A DNA stretch of 64,000 nucleotides from Pseudonocardia bannensis (GCF_012911875.1 NZ_JAAXKZ010000001.1:1-64000); one strand, 5' to 3'; positions 52,998 through 62,085 are shown, counted from the stretch's first letter. Notes: a model not told the origin generated them from the letters alone. A program made the numbers and translations.

Positions 52998-53504
52998 TCA
53001 CCCTCTCTCGTCCGGGTCGGGAGCCGGGGGCAGCCCCGGTTTCGCCAGTTCCTGCATGAAGGCCAGCGTCGAGTCCCGCCGGGCGGTCGCCTCCCGCTCG
53101 TCGCAGGACAGCCCGGCGGCCAGCGTGGCCAGGTCCTCGCCGCGGATGCACGCCCCGACCAGCACCTCCCGGTGCTCGTCCGGCACGCTGTCCAGCCGCT
53201 CCCGCAGCTCGGCCCAGCCGCACACCGTGGCCAGCCGGCCGGCGTCGGCCTCGGCGATGCGGGTCTCGGCGAGCCGCGCGATCCGCCCGGAGTACGGCAG
53301 GCCGAAGTACCGGAACACGGTCGGTCGCGACACCATCCCGGCGATCACCTGCACGCTCACCTGCTCGGCCAGGCCGGGATCGGACAGCCGGTGGCTGCAG
53401 GTGTACTGGACGGCCTCGAACGTCGCTCGGACCCGCTCCACCCATTCCGCGTACTCGGCCGCGACCCCCGCAGCCACCCCCGACCGCTCCATCTCCCACC
53501 TCAT
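52998..53504 (-). CDS. Sigma-like / helix-turn-helix protein
   Basis: 168 residues. Central and C-terminal parts look like a sigma-factor helical bundle: EQVSVQVIAGMVSRPTVFRY and LDSVPDEHREVLVGACIRGE then DLATLAAGLSCDEREATARR, which has the region-4 'PxxxREVxxL...G' pattern. Region 2 is not evident, so it may bind DNA without being a full sigma factor. ATG has GGAGGTGG upstream. Lies between the first tubulin-like gene and protein B. Confidence 0.62.
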   Translation of the reverse strand: MRWEMERSGVAAGVAAEYAEWVERVRATFEAVQYTCSHRLSDPGLAEQVSVQVIAGMVSRPTVFRYFGLPYSGRIARLAETRIAEADAGRLATVCGWAELRERLDSVPDEHREVLVGACIRGEDLATLAAGLSCDEREATARRDSTLAFMQELAKPGLPPAPDPDERG

Positions 53505-53571
53505 GCCACCTCCGGCGCGGAAGTGGCTCTCGCTGCGTCCCGGCACAGCGAGAGCCACGCCCGCCGTCGGG

Positions 53572-55227
53572 CTACGGCGTCTTGACGACGGTCCTGACCA
53601 TCGGGGCGATGTGCGCCTGCTGCACGGCCGAGACGTCGGTCGAGGCCGGGGCGTCGCCGCGGATGGCGTCGTGCGGGACCACGACCCAGCAGGCGCAGCC
53701 CCAGATGCACTCACCGGCCATCCCGTCGAACCGGATGGACTGTTCGGAGAGCATCACGCCCAGGTCGAGCAGCCAGGCGTGCATCATCAGTTTCTCGTCC
53801 CACGACTCGACGGCGTCGTAGGCGTCGCGGGCCTCGTAGAACGCGGTGAAGTCGGTCTTCGCCACACCCGGGATGATGATGTTCGAGTAGGCGGTGAGCT
53901 CGTCGAAGAACTCACCGAGCGAGGTGTTGAGCGTGCCGTCCTCGCCCTCGAGCAGGTACTCCCCGAGGACCGCCTCGAGCCGCTTCTGCAGGGTCTCGTT
54001 CCACAGCTCCCGCGGGGCGACCGTGTGCGCCTCGATGTAGTCGGTCTTGAAGCCCTCCTTGAGGCCCGAGAACCTCGGGATGTAGTCGATCCACTTGCCG
54101 ACGACCTCGCGCCACTTGCTGCGGGGCTCGCCGGGCAGCACCTCGACACCGGGGTGGGTGAACTTGGCGGCGTCGAAGACCGTCCAGGTGCGGTCGCCGG
54201 AGATGTTGCGCTCGTGCGGTGCACCGGTGAACCCGGCGGGACGCAGCATCTTGAACAGCAGCCGCCCGTAGTCCTGGACGATGAACCGGCTGAACGAGTC
54301 GTCGATGAACTTGCGGGTCACACCCTTGCGCAGGGCGTCGCGGATCGCCGGCCGGCCCGTCCGGGTGTAGGTGCCCAGCCGCTGCCAGGAGTGCTCCTGC
54401 GGCAGTGCGAAGAACCCTCCGGTGAACGGGTTCTTGTACAGGTCGCCCCAGACCGCCATGACGCCCTGGTTCTTGGCGTCGTCGAGCATGCAGTCGATCT
54501 CGTTCATGGTCGGGAACAGCGCGGCCTTGCCCCCGGCGTGCTCCTCGTCGCCGGAGAACGGCATCGCGGCCACGCCGACGACCGGGATCCGGCGGCCGAG
54601 CTTGACGTTGGACAGGTGCCGGGCGAGGTCGACGACGATGCCGCTGCCGGTGCCCCCCGCCATGGAGAAGAACACCAGCACGATCGACGGCAGCCGGGTC
54701 GCGTTGATCGAGGCGACGAAGTCGTCGAGCTCCTTCTCCAGCCGCTTGTCCTCGCCGTAGTAGTAGTGACCGTAGATCGCCTTGGCGACGGCCCGCGGGA
54801 TGGAGTCGCCCGGCTTGGGCATCTCGGTGTCCGACGGCAGCCACGGCTCGTAGTTCGGGTTCCAGTAGTAGCGCGGATACTCCATCTTCAGGAACTCGCG
54901 CCAGCGGTTGAGGCTGGTCATCAGCTCCCCGCGCTCGGGGACGTCCAGGGCCACCGTGCGGACCTGGTGGCGGTCGGTCGGAATGCCGCGTTCGGCGAGC
55001 CGGCCGTTCAGGCCCGCTGCGTACTCCCTGAGCTCGTGCATGTCCTGCTCGCCGATGTCGACGGCCAGTCCGGTGAACCGGGCGCGCGGGTCCTCCAGCT
55101 GGTCCTCGATCTCACCGGTGCGCAGCAGCGCCTCGACCATGTAGGCGCCGGTCTTGCCGATGCCGATCGCGTGGATGCAGTGCGGCGCCTGAGCGCCGGT
55201 CGCGCTGTGGTAGAGCGACATGCCCAT
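53572..55227 (-). CDS. Tubulin/FtsZ-like GTPase, member 1
   Basis: 551 residues. N-terminal nucleotide loop HAIGIGKTGAYMVEALL (about 20-36), and the tubulin signature FSMAGGTGSGIVVDLARHL at about 188-206, close to the (G/A)GGTG(S/T)G consensus. A possible T7-like loop is FPTMNEIDCMLDD. Beyond the GTPase-like part is a long C-terminal region ending FDGMAGECIWGCACWVVVPH, shared with the second member. EYPRYYWNPNYEPWLP is identical in both. ATG with AGGAGGAG upstream. Not TubZ, BtubA/B, CetZ or FtsZ by length and C-terminus; function unknown. Confidence 0.72.
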   Translation of the reverse strand: MGMSLYHSATGAQAPHCIHAIGIGKTGAYMVEALLRTGEIEDQLEDPRARFTGLAVDIGEQDMHELREYAAGLNGRLAERGIPTDRHQVRTVALDVPERGELMTSLNRWREFLKMEYPRYYWNPNYEPWLPSDTEMPKPGDSIPRAVAKAIYGHYYYGEDKRLEKELDDFVASINATRLPSIVLVFFSMAGGTGSGIVVDLARHLSNVKLGRRIPVVGVAAMPFSGDEEHAGGKAALFPTMNEIDCMLDDAKNQGVMAVWGDLYKNPFTGGFFALPQEHSWQRLGTYTRTGRPAIRDALRKGVTRKFIDDSFSRFIVQDYGRLLFKMLRPAGFTGAPHERNISGDRTWTVFDAAKFTHPGVEVLPGEPRSKWREVVGKWIDYIPRFSGLKEGFKTDYIEAHTVAPRELWNETLQKRLEAVLGEYLLEGEDGTLNTSLGEFFDELTAYSNIIIPGVAKTDFTAFYEARDAYDAVESWDEKLMMHAWLLDLGVMLSEQSIRFDGMAGECIWGCACWVVVPHDAIRGDAPASTDVSAVQQAHIAPMVRTVVKTP

Positions 55228-55318
55228 TGCGGTGCTCCTCCTGGTTTCGGGCGTACGACGTCGCCGCACGCCCTCGTGGGTCTCGTGCGCTGCTCGCCTG
55301 TCTGCAGGTCGGGGGATG

Positions 55319-55618
55319 TCATTCGAGGTACCCGAGGTCCTTGAGCACGGTGGCCGCGGTCGTCGGCCGCTCGTCGGCGATGTAGGTCCGGTAGTGGTCG
55401 ACGACGTCGCCGTAGTTCCGCGTCATCCGGCCCGCCTCCAGCAGTTCGACCGCCTTCTCCAGGTAGGCCCGGGTGAGCTTGTCCTTCCAGAGCCGGTGCG
55501 AGACGTAGATGTAGTCCTGGTCGGCCCCGGTGACCTGCAGCGTCCGCGCGCCGGGCATGGATGGGAGCTCGGCCCCGTTCTCGTACCGTTTGACGACGTC
55601 GGCCCAGTCCAGTGGCAC
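55319..55618 (-). CDS. Small paralogous protein A of the tubulin-like operon
   Basis: 99 residues between the two tubulin-like genes: VPLDWADVVKRYENGAELPS, VTGADQDYIYVSHRLWKDKL, TRAYLEKAVELLEAGRMTRN and VLKDLGYLE. Predicted helical second half. CGGAGG precedes the GTG by 6 bases, which fixes the start. Pairing with each tubulin-like gene suggests a cognate small partner or regulator; inference only. Confidence 0.76.
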   Translation of the reverse strand: MPLDWADVVKRYENGAELPSMPGARTLQVTGADQDYIYVSHRLWKDKLTRAYLEKAVELLEAGRMTRNYGDVVDHYRTYIADERPTTAATVLKDLGYLE

Positions 55619-55632
55619 GGTGTCCTCCGGGT

Positions 55633-57168
55633 TCAGCTGCTGGAGACGGACGTGGCCGCCTCTTCGGCCTCCGGCAGCGACACCGGGGACGTGATCTCCT
55701 CGCCCCGGATCGCGGCGTGCGGCACCACGACCCAGCAGGCGCAGCCCCAGATGCACTCGCCGCCCATGCCGTCGAAGCGGATCGACGGTTCGCAGAGCAT
55801 CACGCCGAGGTCGAGCAGCCAGGAGTGCATGAGCAGCTTGTCGTCCCACTCGAGCGTGTCGTAGGTGTCCCGGGACGGCACGAACAGCGCGAGGTCCAAC
55901 TTGGATGCCCGCGGCAGCAGCACGCTCACGAAGCCGGCGTCACTGTCGATCGGCAACACGACCGGCTCGACCCTGGTGTTCGCGACCTCGCCGATGGCCT
56001 TCGCCGCGGCCTCGCCCGCCTTCGCCCCGTCCTTGGCGGGGGCGAACACCCGCGCCTCGGCGTACTCGGTGCTGAAGCCCTTGTTCAGGCCGAGGGACCC
56101 GAGCGAGCCGGCGTCGTCGAGCTTGCGGGTGGTGAGCACGTTGATCCAGCGGTCGCTCTGCTCGCCGCGGATCGCCGGGTGCCACTGGTCACCGGGGACG
56201 GCGAGCCAGTTCAGCGCCTTGAGGGTCTCGTAGAGGTTCTTGCCGTCGTCGGCGGCGAGGAACCTGGCGAGGCCGGAGTCGAGGTAGGCGTGGGTGGCGG
56301 CCAGGTCGCCGGTGAAGGCCTGCACGTCGTCCTGCGGGACCACGAAGAACCCGCCGGTGAACGGGTTCTTGTACAGGTCGCCCCAGACCGCCATCACGCC
56401 GTTGTTCTTCTCGGTGTCGACCATGCAGTCGAGCTCGTTGATGGCCGGGAAGAACGATCCGTCCGCGATCTCGGGCGCGTCGGCGCCGCTCGGCAGTACG
56501 CCGATCCCGACCACCCAGGGCCGGCGGCCCAGCTTGATCGACGACAGGTGCCGGGCGATCTCCACGACGATCGCGCTGCCCACGCCCCCGCCCAGCGCGA
56601 ACGGTACGACCACCAGCGGGGTCCGGCCGCTGTTCAGGATGCCTTCGGCGAACGCGTCCATGGCCGTGGCGATCTCGTGGTTCTGGTAGTACTCCGAGCC
56701 GTAGATCGCCTTGGCGACGGCACGCGGGAAACGCTCGCCCTCCGCGGGCAGTTCGATGTCGCCGGGCAGCCACGGCTCGTAGTTCGGGTTCCAGTAGTAG
56801 CGCGGGTACTCCATCTTGAGGAACTCGCGCCAGCGGTTCAGGCTGGTCAGCAGCTCCTCGCGGGTCGGGATCGGCAACGCGACGGTCTGCACGGCGCCGG
56901 CCGGCAGCCCGCCGGCGGCGGCCCGCACCGGGGCGAGATCGGTGTCGCCGATGTCGACCGCCAGCGCGGTGAAGCCTTCCGGCGGGTCCTTGAGCAGCTC
57001 GGTGATGATCGCCGCTCCGGTGCCACCGAGGCCGAGGACATGCAGGGAGAACGGTCCCTCGTGCTCCCCGGCCCGGTGCACACCCTCTTTGCTCAGCGCC
57101 TCGATCCGGGCCAGCGTCGCGTCGGTTCCGTGCTCGTGGTTGTGACCGTGTCCGTGCTCGGTGGCCAT
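55633..57168 (-). CDS. Tubulin/FtsZ-like protein, member 2 (degenerate G-loop)
   Basis: 511 residues. His-rich N-terminus (EHGHGHNHEHG, residues 4-14) that could bind metal, then HVLGLGGTGAAIITELL near 43-59 and FALGGGVGSAIVVEIARHL near 190-208. The signature GGGTGSG is changed to GGGVGSA, so GTP binding or hydrolysis may be lost or altered. EYPRYYWNPNYEPWLP, GVMAVWGDLYKNPFTGGFF and the ECIWGCACWVVVPH end are the same as in member 1. Ends 14 bases before the GTG of protein A. Perhaps a non-polymerising or capping partner of member 1. Confidence 0.7.
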   Translation of the reverse strand: MATEHGHGHNHEHGTDATLARIEALSKEGVHRAGEHEGPFSLHVLGLGGTGAAIITELLKDPPEGFTALAVDIGDTDLAPVRAAAGGLPAGAVQTVALPIPTREELLTSLNRWREFLKMEYPRYYWNPNYEPWLPGDIELPAEGERFPRAVAKAIYGSEYYQNHEIATAMDAFAEGILNSGRTPLVVVPFALGGGVGSAIVVEIARHLSSIKLGRRPWVVGIGVLPSGADAPEIADGSFFPAINELDCMVDTEKNNGVMAVWGDLYKNPFTGGFFVVPQDDVQAFTGDLAATHAYLDSGLARFLAADDGKNLYETLKALNWLAVPGDQWHPAIRGEQSDRWINVLTTRKLDDAGSLGSLGLNKGFSTEYAEARVFAPAKDGAKAGEAAAKAIGEVANTRVEPVVLPIDSDAGFVSVLLPRASKLDLALFVPSRDTYDTLEWDDKLLMHSWLLDLGVMLCEPSIRFDGMGGECIWGCACWVVVPHAAIRGEEITSPVSLPEAEEAATSVSSS

Positions 57169-57267
57169 GCGCAGTGCCTGCCTTTCGAGATGTCGATGGA
57201 GCCTTTCGAGGGCTGATCGCCGATCCCCGCCGTGACGGGCGGTCCGCGACGCCCGGGCCGGACCGGC

Positions 57268-58164
57268 TCAGCCGGTGCCGACCGTCTGTCGTGGCCTCCG
57301 GCGGCCCCTTCTGCCGTGCTCCCCTGCCGTCGATCCGGCGAGACCGCTGATCGCGCCACGCAGCGCCCATTCCTGGCGGAGCCGCGCAGCGCGCGCCGCC
57401 CGCACTGCGACGGGGGACAACCGGGCGTACTGCAGCCCGTACTCCTCGTCGCCACACCGGCCGAGCACGGTGCCGTCGAACCCGACGATCGCGGAGTGCC
57501 CCGCCCAGGTGTGCTCGCCGTCGGAACCGACCGTGTTGACCGTCGCGACGTAGCAGAGGTTCATCCACGCCATGGCGCGCGCGGCGGAGATCTGGTCGTC
57601 GACGGGGACGTCCGGCGAGCCCTGGCAGCGGACGACGAGTTCGGCGCCGCAGACCTGGCAGCCGCTCGGAGGGTGCGGCGCTCCGTCGCAGATGGCCAGC
57701 GTGGTGCGTAGTCCCTTCGGGCCGTCGACGGCCCGGGGCGGATCGGCGGGGGGCCCGCCGCCGGTGAGCCCGGCGAGCGTGTGCCGGTGGCGGTGGACGA
57801 CCTCACCGCGGTCGTCGATGAGGACGACGGCGTTGCCGGGGTCCGGCCGGCAGCAACCGCCGGTTGTCGAGAACACACCCCAGACACCCGCCGCGCGGCA
57901 GGCCGCCGCGAACACGGCGGTCTCCTCCCCGGGCGCGGTGAGCGGGGGTCCGATGTCGTCCTGAGAGTCGGCGACGCCGTGCGTGCTGTACTCCGGGAAC
58001 ACGATGAGATCCAGGCCGGGGAGGCCCTGCTTGATCCCGACGACCATGTCGGCGATCTTCAGGTAGTTCTGCCGGACGTCGCCGGCGCAGTACAGGTCCG
58101 GCACCGGGTAGTTCATCACCGCGATGCCGACGAGCGCGTCATCGCGGGCGCTGCGGTCAGGCAT
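57268..58164 (-). CDS. AmiE-like nitrilase-superfamily protein lacking the catalytic Lys
   Basis: 298 residues, most like aliphatic amidase/formamidase: [60 protein letters not shown] and [20 protein letters not shown]. Catalytic Glu (E58) and Cys (C159, LAICDG) are present, but the segment that carries Lys in AmiE (YRKIIPW) reads HRHTLAG, so K is His, and the second Glu is also absent. The C-terminus is an Arg-rich tail instead of the amidase end. ATG with GGGAGG upstream. Probably the first gene of the tubulin-like operon, and perhaps a sensor or inactive relative. Confidence 0.8.
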   Translation of the reverse strand: MPDRSARDDALVGIAVMNYPVPDLYCAGDVRQNYLKIADMVVGIKQGLPGLDLIVFPEYSTHGVADSQDDIGPPLTAPGEETAVFAAACRAAGVWGVFSTTGGCCRPDPGNAVVLIDDRGEVVHRHRHTLAGLTGGGPPADPPRAVDGPKGLRTTLAICDGAPHPPSGCQVCGAELVVRCQGSPDVPVDDQISAARAMAWMNLCYVATVNTVGSDGEHTWAGHSAIVGFDGTVLGRCGDEEYGLQYARLSPVAVRAARAARLRQEWALRGAISGLAGSTAGEHGRRGRRRPRQTVGTG

Positions 58165-58364
58165 GCAGGACCTCCCGGGACGTCGGCCAGGCGCCTGAAC
58201 AGTGCGGCGAGGTGTGATGCGCGCCTCAAAATACCGCGGTAGCTCCGGAACGCAATACATCCAGCGTGAAGTAACTGAAAACTTCGCCGTCTGTCGCCAA
58301 CGACAGCTTCGCAGCTACCCAGGGTTGAGGAATTCGAGTGCAACGGTCACCGCAGGTGATCTGG

Positions 58365-58877
58365 TTACGCTCCGGTAGCAGAACCGGCCACGCCGGGGGG
58401 CGCCTGGGAGGCGGTTCCGGGCCCGAGCTCGGACTGGACGGCCGATTCGGTCAGCCGGCCGAGCAGGGACATGACGGCATCCCGGGTGCCCGGGGGCAGC
58501 ATCAGCTCGTAACGGGCCAGGGCCTCACCGAGTGCGGCGTCGACGGCCGCGTCGATCTGCCCGACGATCTCGCGGCCGTCCGCGGACAGGTGGACCAGGA
58601 CCCGGCGGCGGTCCCAGGGATGGACCTCCCGGTACGCGAGCCCGCCGTTCACCAGGCGGTCCGCGATGCGTGTCGCCGTCGGGCCCGGCACGCCGGCCCG
58701 GGCGGCGACCTCCCCCATCGTGGCCCCCGAGTTCTCCGCCAGCAGCAGCAGCACCCGCCACTGCTCGCGCGAGATCCCGAGGCCCGCGGTGATCGGGGTG
58801 ACCGCGGCCGTCACGAGCTGGTCGGCCAGGTCGAGGATGGCCAGCACAGCGGAGAACGCCGGATCCGAACTCGCCAC
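58365..58877 (-). CDS. MarR-family transcriptional regulator
   Basis: 170 residues: ITAGLGISREQWRVLLLLAE, GATMGEVAARAGVPGPTATR and the wing VHPWDRRRVLVHLSADGREI. GTG 58877 is chosen because the DNA-binding domain follows and GAGGAG lies upstream; longer in-frame starts add unlike sequence. The 200 bases between it and the AmiE-like gene hold no gene, so it may regulate that operon. Confidence 0.84.
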   Translation of the reverse strand: MASSDPAFSAVLAILDLADQLVTAAVTPITAGLGISREQWRVLLLLAENSGATMGEVAARAGVPGPTATRIADRLVNGGLAYREVHPWDRRRVLVHLSADGREIVGQIDAAVDAALGEALARYELMLPPGTRDAVMSLLGRLTESAVQSELGPGTASQAPPGVAGSATGA

Positions 58878-59036
58878 TACCCCCGACTCCTCGATCGACG
58901 GATCGGCACGGCAGCGCGCCGGCCGGGTCCGCCGAACTCGCTGCGCCCCGCGAAGGGCGCCCGGCGGACGGCAACGATCATGAGTATTACACGGAGACGG
59001 GCTGGGCATGACGCACATCACCTGCCCAGGCAGTGG

Positions 59037-59702
59037 TCAGGTGGGAGGCGCGTCCAGTCCGGACACCCGGAGGGTGATGTTGAGCCGGCCGTGGGCCAGG
59101 CCGATGTCGGGCGCGTCGAGATCCGTCAGCAGCCGGGGCACCCCGTGGTAGGCGAGCCGGCTCTCGTCGCCGAAGACGAGCAGGTCCCCGGAACACAGCT
59201 CGACATCGGTCCACGGTCGGCCGCGGTCTGCGGTGTTGCCCAGGCGGAACACGCAGGCCGCACCCAGGCTGAGCGACACGACCGGCTCGAGCACCTTCTC
59301 GTCGCTGTCGCGGTGGAGTCCCATCCGGGCGTCCGCGGCGTAGTGGTTGATCAACGCGATGTCGGGCCGGTAGGCGGCGCCGCGGGCCGGGTCGAGGTAG
59401 GCGTCGGCGACGGCGGCGCGGCCGAGGTCGCCCAGCCGGTCCGGGAACGGGGTGACGGGAGACCCGTCCTGGTCGTCGCGGGTGCGGGAGTAGCGGTAGG
59501 GGTACCAGTGCCAGCCCAGGCAGACCTGGCGCGCCGACATCCGGGCACCGTTCGGCAGCGACGCCGCCCGGATGCCCGGTCCCTGCATCGCCCACTCCCG
59601 GCAGGCCACCACGAGCTCGCGCTGGCGGCACAGGTCCAGCCAGTCCGGGACGTGCACCGCGCCCGGTGCGAGGGTGCGGCGCTCGCGGGGTATCAGCTCC
59701 AT
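59037..59702 (-). CDS. alkB: AlkB-like 2-oxoglutarate/Fe(II) dioxygenase
   Basis: 221 residues. Iron and 2OG residues: HRDSDE (HxD), AYHGVPRLL (distal His) and RLNITLR (Arg that binds 2OG), plus YRPDIALINHYAADARMGLH. These enzymes remove alkyl groups from DNA or RNA bases by oxidation. Length and motif order are standard. Three genes (MarR, AlkB, TetR) lie on one strand but have gaps. Confidence 0.9.
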   Translation of the reverse strand: MELIPRERRTLAPGAVHVPDWLDLCRQRELVVACREWAMQGPGIRAASLPNGARMSARQVCLGWHWYPYRYSRTRDDQDGSPVTPFPDRLGDLGRAAVADAYLDPARGAAYRPDIALINHYAADARMGLHRDSDEKVLEPVVSLSLGAACVFRLGNTADRGRPWTDVELCSGDLLVFGDESRLAYHGVPRLLTDLDAPDIGLAHGRLNITLRVSGLDAPPT

Positions 59703-59724
59703 CGCCGGTCGCCTGTCCGCGCCG

Positions 59725-60387
59725 TCAGCGGGATGCCTTCGTCTCCTGCGGCGCGAACCCGGATCGCAGCACCCCGACGAGCCGGTCGACGGCCTCGGCG
59801 GTGGTGGCCGGGTCGGCGTCGGTGAGCCCGAGCACCGGATCGAGGCCCGGGCTATTGGGGGCGATGGCCAGGTGCGGCATGAGCAGGAGCAGCAGTGCGA
59901 GGAACGCGTCGAGGTCGGCCTCGCGATCGAGCTGGCCGGCCTCGCGGGCGATCTGGAGCAGGGGCCGCAGCACCTCGATGTAGTGCCGGTTGACGACGAA
60001 TCGGACGGCGGAGCGGGCAGCCGGGTCGGGTTCGAGGCTCACGGCCGCGGTGAAGGCGCGATCGACGGGATGGGTGTCGAAGTACTCCGTCCAGACCAGG
60101 AGCATCGCACGCAGCGAGCCGAAGAAGTCCTCGGTCCAGGCCATCTCCTCGATCCGCCGCACCATCGCCGTCCGGATGCGCACGCTCGCCAGGTCGCTGA
60201 GGTGGGCGTACATCTCGGCCTTGTCGGTGAAGTACTGGAACAGGCTGCCCTTGCTGACCTTGGCGTTGCGAGCGATCGTGTTGAGGCTGCCGCCGGAGAA
60301 GCCGCGGGCGGCGAACTCGGCCTCGGCGGCGTCGAGCACGGCCTGGCGGCGGGCGGCGGGGAGCCGGTACCAGGTGTCGGTCGGCAC
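59725..60387 (-). CDS. TetR-family transcriptional regulator
   Basis: 220 residues. N-terminal helix-turn-helix: RRQAVLDAAEAEFAARGFSG, LNTIARNAKVSKGSLFQYFT, DKAEMY. C-terminal ligand domain is all-helical with DAFLALLLLLMPHLAIAP. Divergent from the Baeyer-Villiger operon across an operator-bearing gap; most likely its repressor, released by a ketone or product. Confidence 0.9.
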   Translation of the reverse strand: MPTDTWYRLPAARRQAVLDAAEAEFAARGFSGGSLNTIARNAKVSKGSLFQYFTDKAEMYAHLSDLASVRIRTAMVRRIEEMAWTEDFFGSLRAMLLVWTEYFDTHPVDRAFTAAVSLEPDPAARSAVRFVVNRHYIEVLRPLLQIAREAGQLDREADLDAFLALLLLLMPHLAIAPNSPGLDPVLGLTDADPATTAEAVDRLVGVLRSGFAPQETKASR

Positions 60388-60446
60388 GAGAACACCCCCT
60401 TCGGGGCCATCAGGACGTTGCGCCGTGAGCGTGTCCCAGCTTACAG

Positions 60447-60474
60447 TGACCGCCGGTCATATGACCACTGGTCA
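60447..60474. promoter_or_regulatory. Tandem operator for the TetR regulator
   Basis: Two copies of TGACC-N3-GGTCA (TGACCGCCGGTCA and TGACCACTGGTCA) separated by TA, each a near-perfect palindrome. They lie in the divergent region between the TetR and BVMO genes, so one regulator could control both. Confidence 0.72.
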
Positions 60475-60543
60475 CATCGGGCGACGTCGCCGCCCCGGCA
60501 CGCTCCGGGCGTCTCGGACGCCCCCCACGTCGAGGAGGCTGGC

Positions 60544-62085
60544 ATGAGTGGTGCCGAGCAGCCGGGCACCCCGCGCCGGGTGCGGATCGCGATCATCGGC
60601 GCCGGGTTCTCCGGGCTGGGCATGGCGATCCGTCTGCAGCAGGCCGGGATCGGTGACTTCGAGATCCTCGAGCGCGCCGACGACATCGGCGGCACCTGGC
60701 GGGACAACAGCTACCCCGGGTGCGCGGTCGACGTGCAGTCGCACCTGTACTCGTTCTCGTTCGCCCCGAACCCCGAGTGGAGCCACGTCTACTCCCCGCA
60801 GGCCGAGATCTGGGACTACATCAAGCGCGTCGCGAACCAGCACGACGTGCTGAGCCGCGTCCGCTTCCGGCACGAGGTGACCGGCGGCGAATGGGACGAG
60901 ACGACGCAGCGCTGGCTGCTGCACACCACCGCGGGCGACGTCGAGGCGCAGTTCGTGATCTCGGCGATGGGGCCGCTGAGCAACCCGATCCCCCCGGACA
61001 TCCCCGGCCTGGAGAGCTTCGCCGGGCACAGCTTCCACTCCGCGCGCTGGGACCACGACCACGACCTGACCGGCAAGCGGGTCGCCGTCATCGGTACCGG
61101 GTCCTCCGCCGCCCAGTTCGTGCCCGAGATCCAGCCCAAGGTGGGCAGGCTGCTGGTCTTCCAGCGCACACCGGGATGGACCTTCCCGCGGAACAACCGG
61201 CGGATCACCGCCGTGGAGCGCGCCCTGTACCGGCGCTTCCCGCTGCTGCAGCGGCTGGTGCGGGCCCGGCAGTACGCGTACCGGGAGGCCCTGGCCTTCC
61301 TGCTGCAGAGCCCGAACCGCGTGGGCGTCATGGAGGCGATCTCCAAGCGGCGGATGCGCCGGCAGGTGCCCGACCCCGAACTGCGCGCCAAGCTCACCCC
61401 GGACTACGCGATGGGCTGCAAACGGATCATCGTCGCCGACGACTTCCACCCGGCGCTGGCCCGGCCGAACGTCGAGGTCGTGACCGAGTCCATCCGCGAG
61501 ATCCGGCCCAACGCGGTGGTGACCGCGGACGGCAGCGAGCACGAGGTCGACACGCTCGTGCTGGGTACGGGCTTCCAGGTCATGCCGGTGGCCGATCCGC
61601 TGCGCGGTCGCGACGGCGTGCCGCTGGCGGAGCGCTGGGCGACCCGGCGCGAGGCCTACCTCGGCACGACGGTGGCCGGCTACCCGAACTACTTCATGCT
61701 CGTCGGCCCGAACACCGCGACCGGCCACACCTCGGTCCTGCTGTACCTCGAGTCGCAGATCGAGTACGTGGTGCAGGCGCTGCGGCACGTCGGCCGCCAC
61801 GGCGCCGCCTCACTGGACGTGCGACCGGACGTCCAGGACGCGTTCAACCGCGACCTGCGGGAACGACTGGCCGGCACGGTGTGGACCGCGGGCGGCTGCC
61901 GGAGCTGGTACCTCGACTCCGACGGCGGCACCTCGGCCCTGTGGCCGGGATACACCTGGCAGTTCCAGAAGGCGCTGCGGCGGTTCGAGCCGGCCGACTA
62001 CCGGCTGGGCGCGGCTCCCGCACCGCCGGCGCCGTCGGCACCACACGACACCCGCGACCTCGACCTCGACCTCGTGAAGGGATGA
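60544..62085 (+). CDS. Flavin-dependent Baeyer-Villiger monooxygenase
   Basis: 513 residues. FAD loop GAGFSG (19-24), the BVMO fingerprint FAGHSFHSARWD (159-170, FxGxxxHxxxW[PD]) and the NADPH loop GTGSSA (184-189). Inserts oxygen next to a carbonyl to give an ester or lactone. ATG follows the operator by 70 bases; the first of three overlapping genes. Confidence 0.92.
   Translation: MSGAEQPGTPRRVRIAIIGAGFSGLGMAIRLQQAGIGDFEILERADDIGGTWRDNSYPGCAVDVQSHLYSFSFAPNPEWSHVYSPQAEIWDYIKRVANQHDVLSRVRFRHEVTGGEWDETTQRWLLHTTAGDVEAQFVISAMGPLSNPIPPDIPGLESFAGHSFHSARWDHDHDLTGKRVAVIGTGSSAAQFVPEIQPKVGRLLVFQRTPGWTFPRNNRRITAVERALYRRFPLLQRLVRARQYAYREALAFLLQSPNRVGVMEAISKRRMRRQVPDPELRAKLTPDYAMGCKRIIVADDFHPALARPNVEVVTESIREIRPNAVVTADGSEHEVDTLVLGTGFQVMPVADPLRGRDGVPLAERWATRREAYLGTTVAGYPNYFMLVGPNTATGHTSVLLYLESQIEYVVQALRHVGRHGAASLDVRPDVQDAFNRDLRERLAGTVWTAGGCRSWYLDSDGGTSALWPGYTWQFQKALRRFEPADYRLGAAPAPPAPSAPHDTRDLDLDLVKG

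Noticed and set aside
52723-55344. 873-residue forward ORF across the tubulin-like genes
   Set aside because: It is antisense to clear coding genes, has shadow composition and no domain; the reverse strand carries ribosome sites and conserved motifs.
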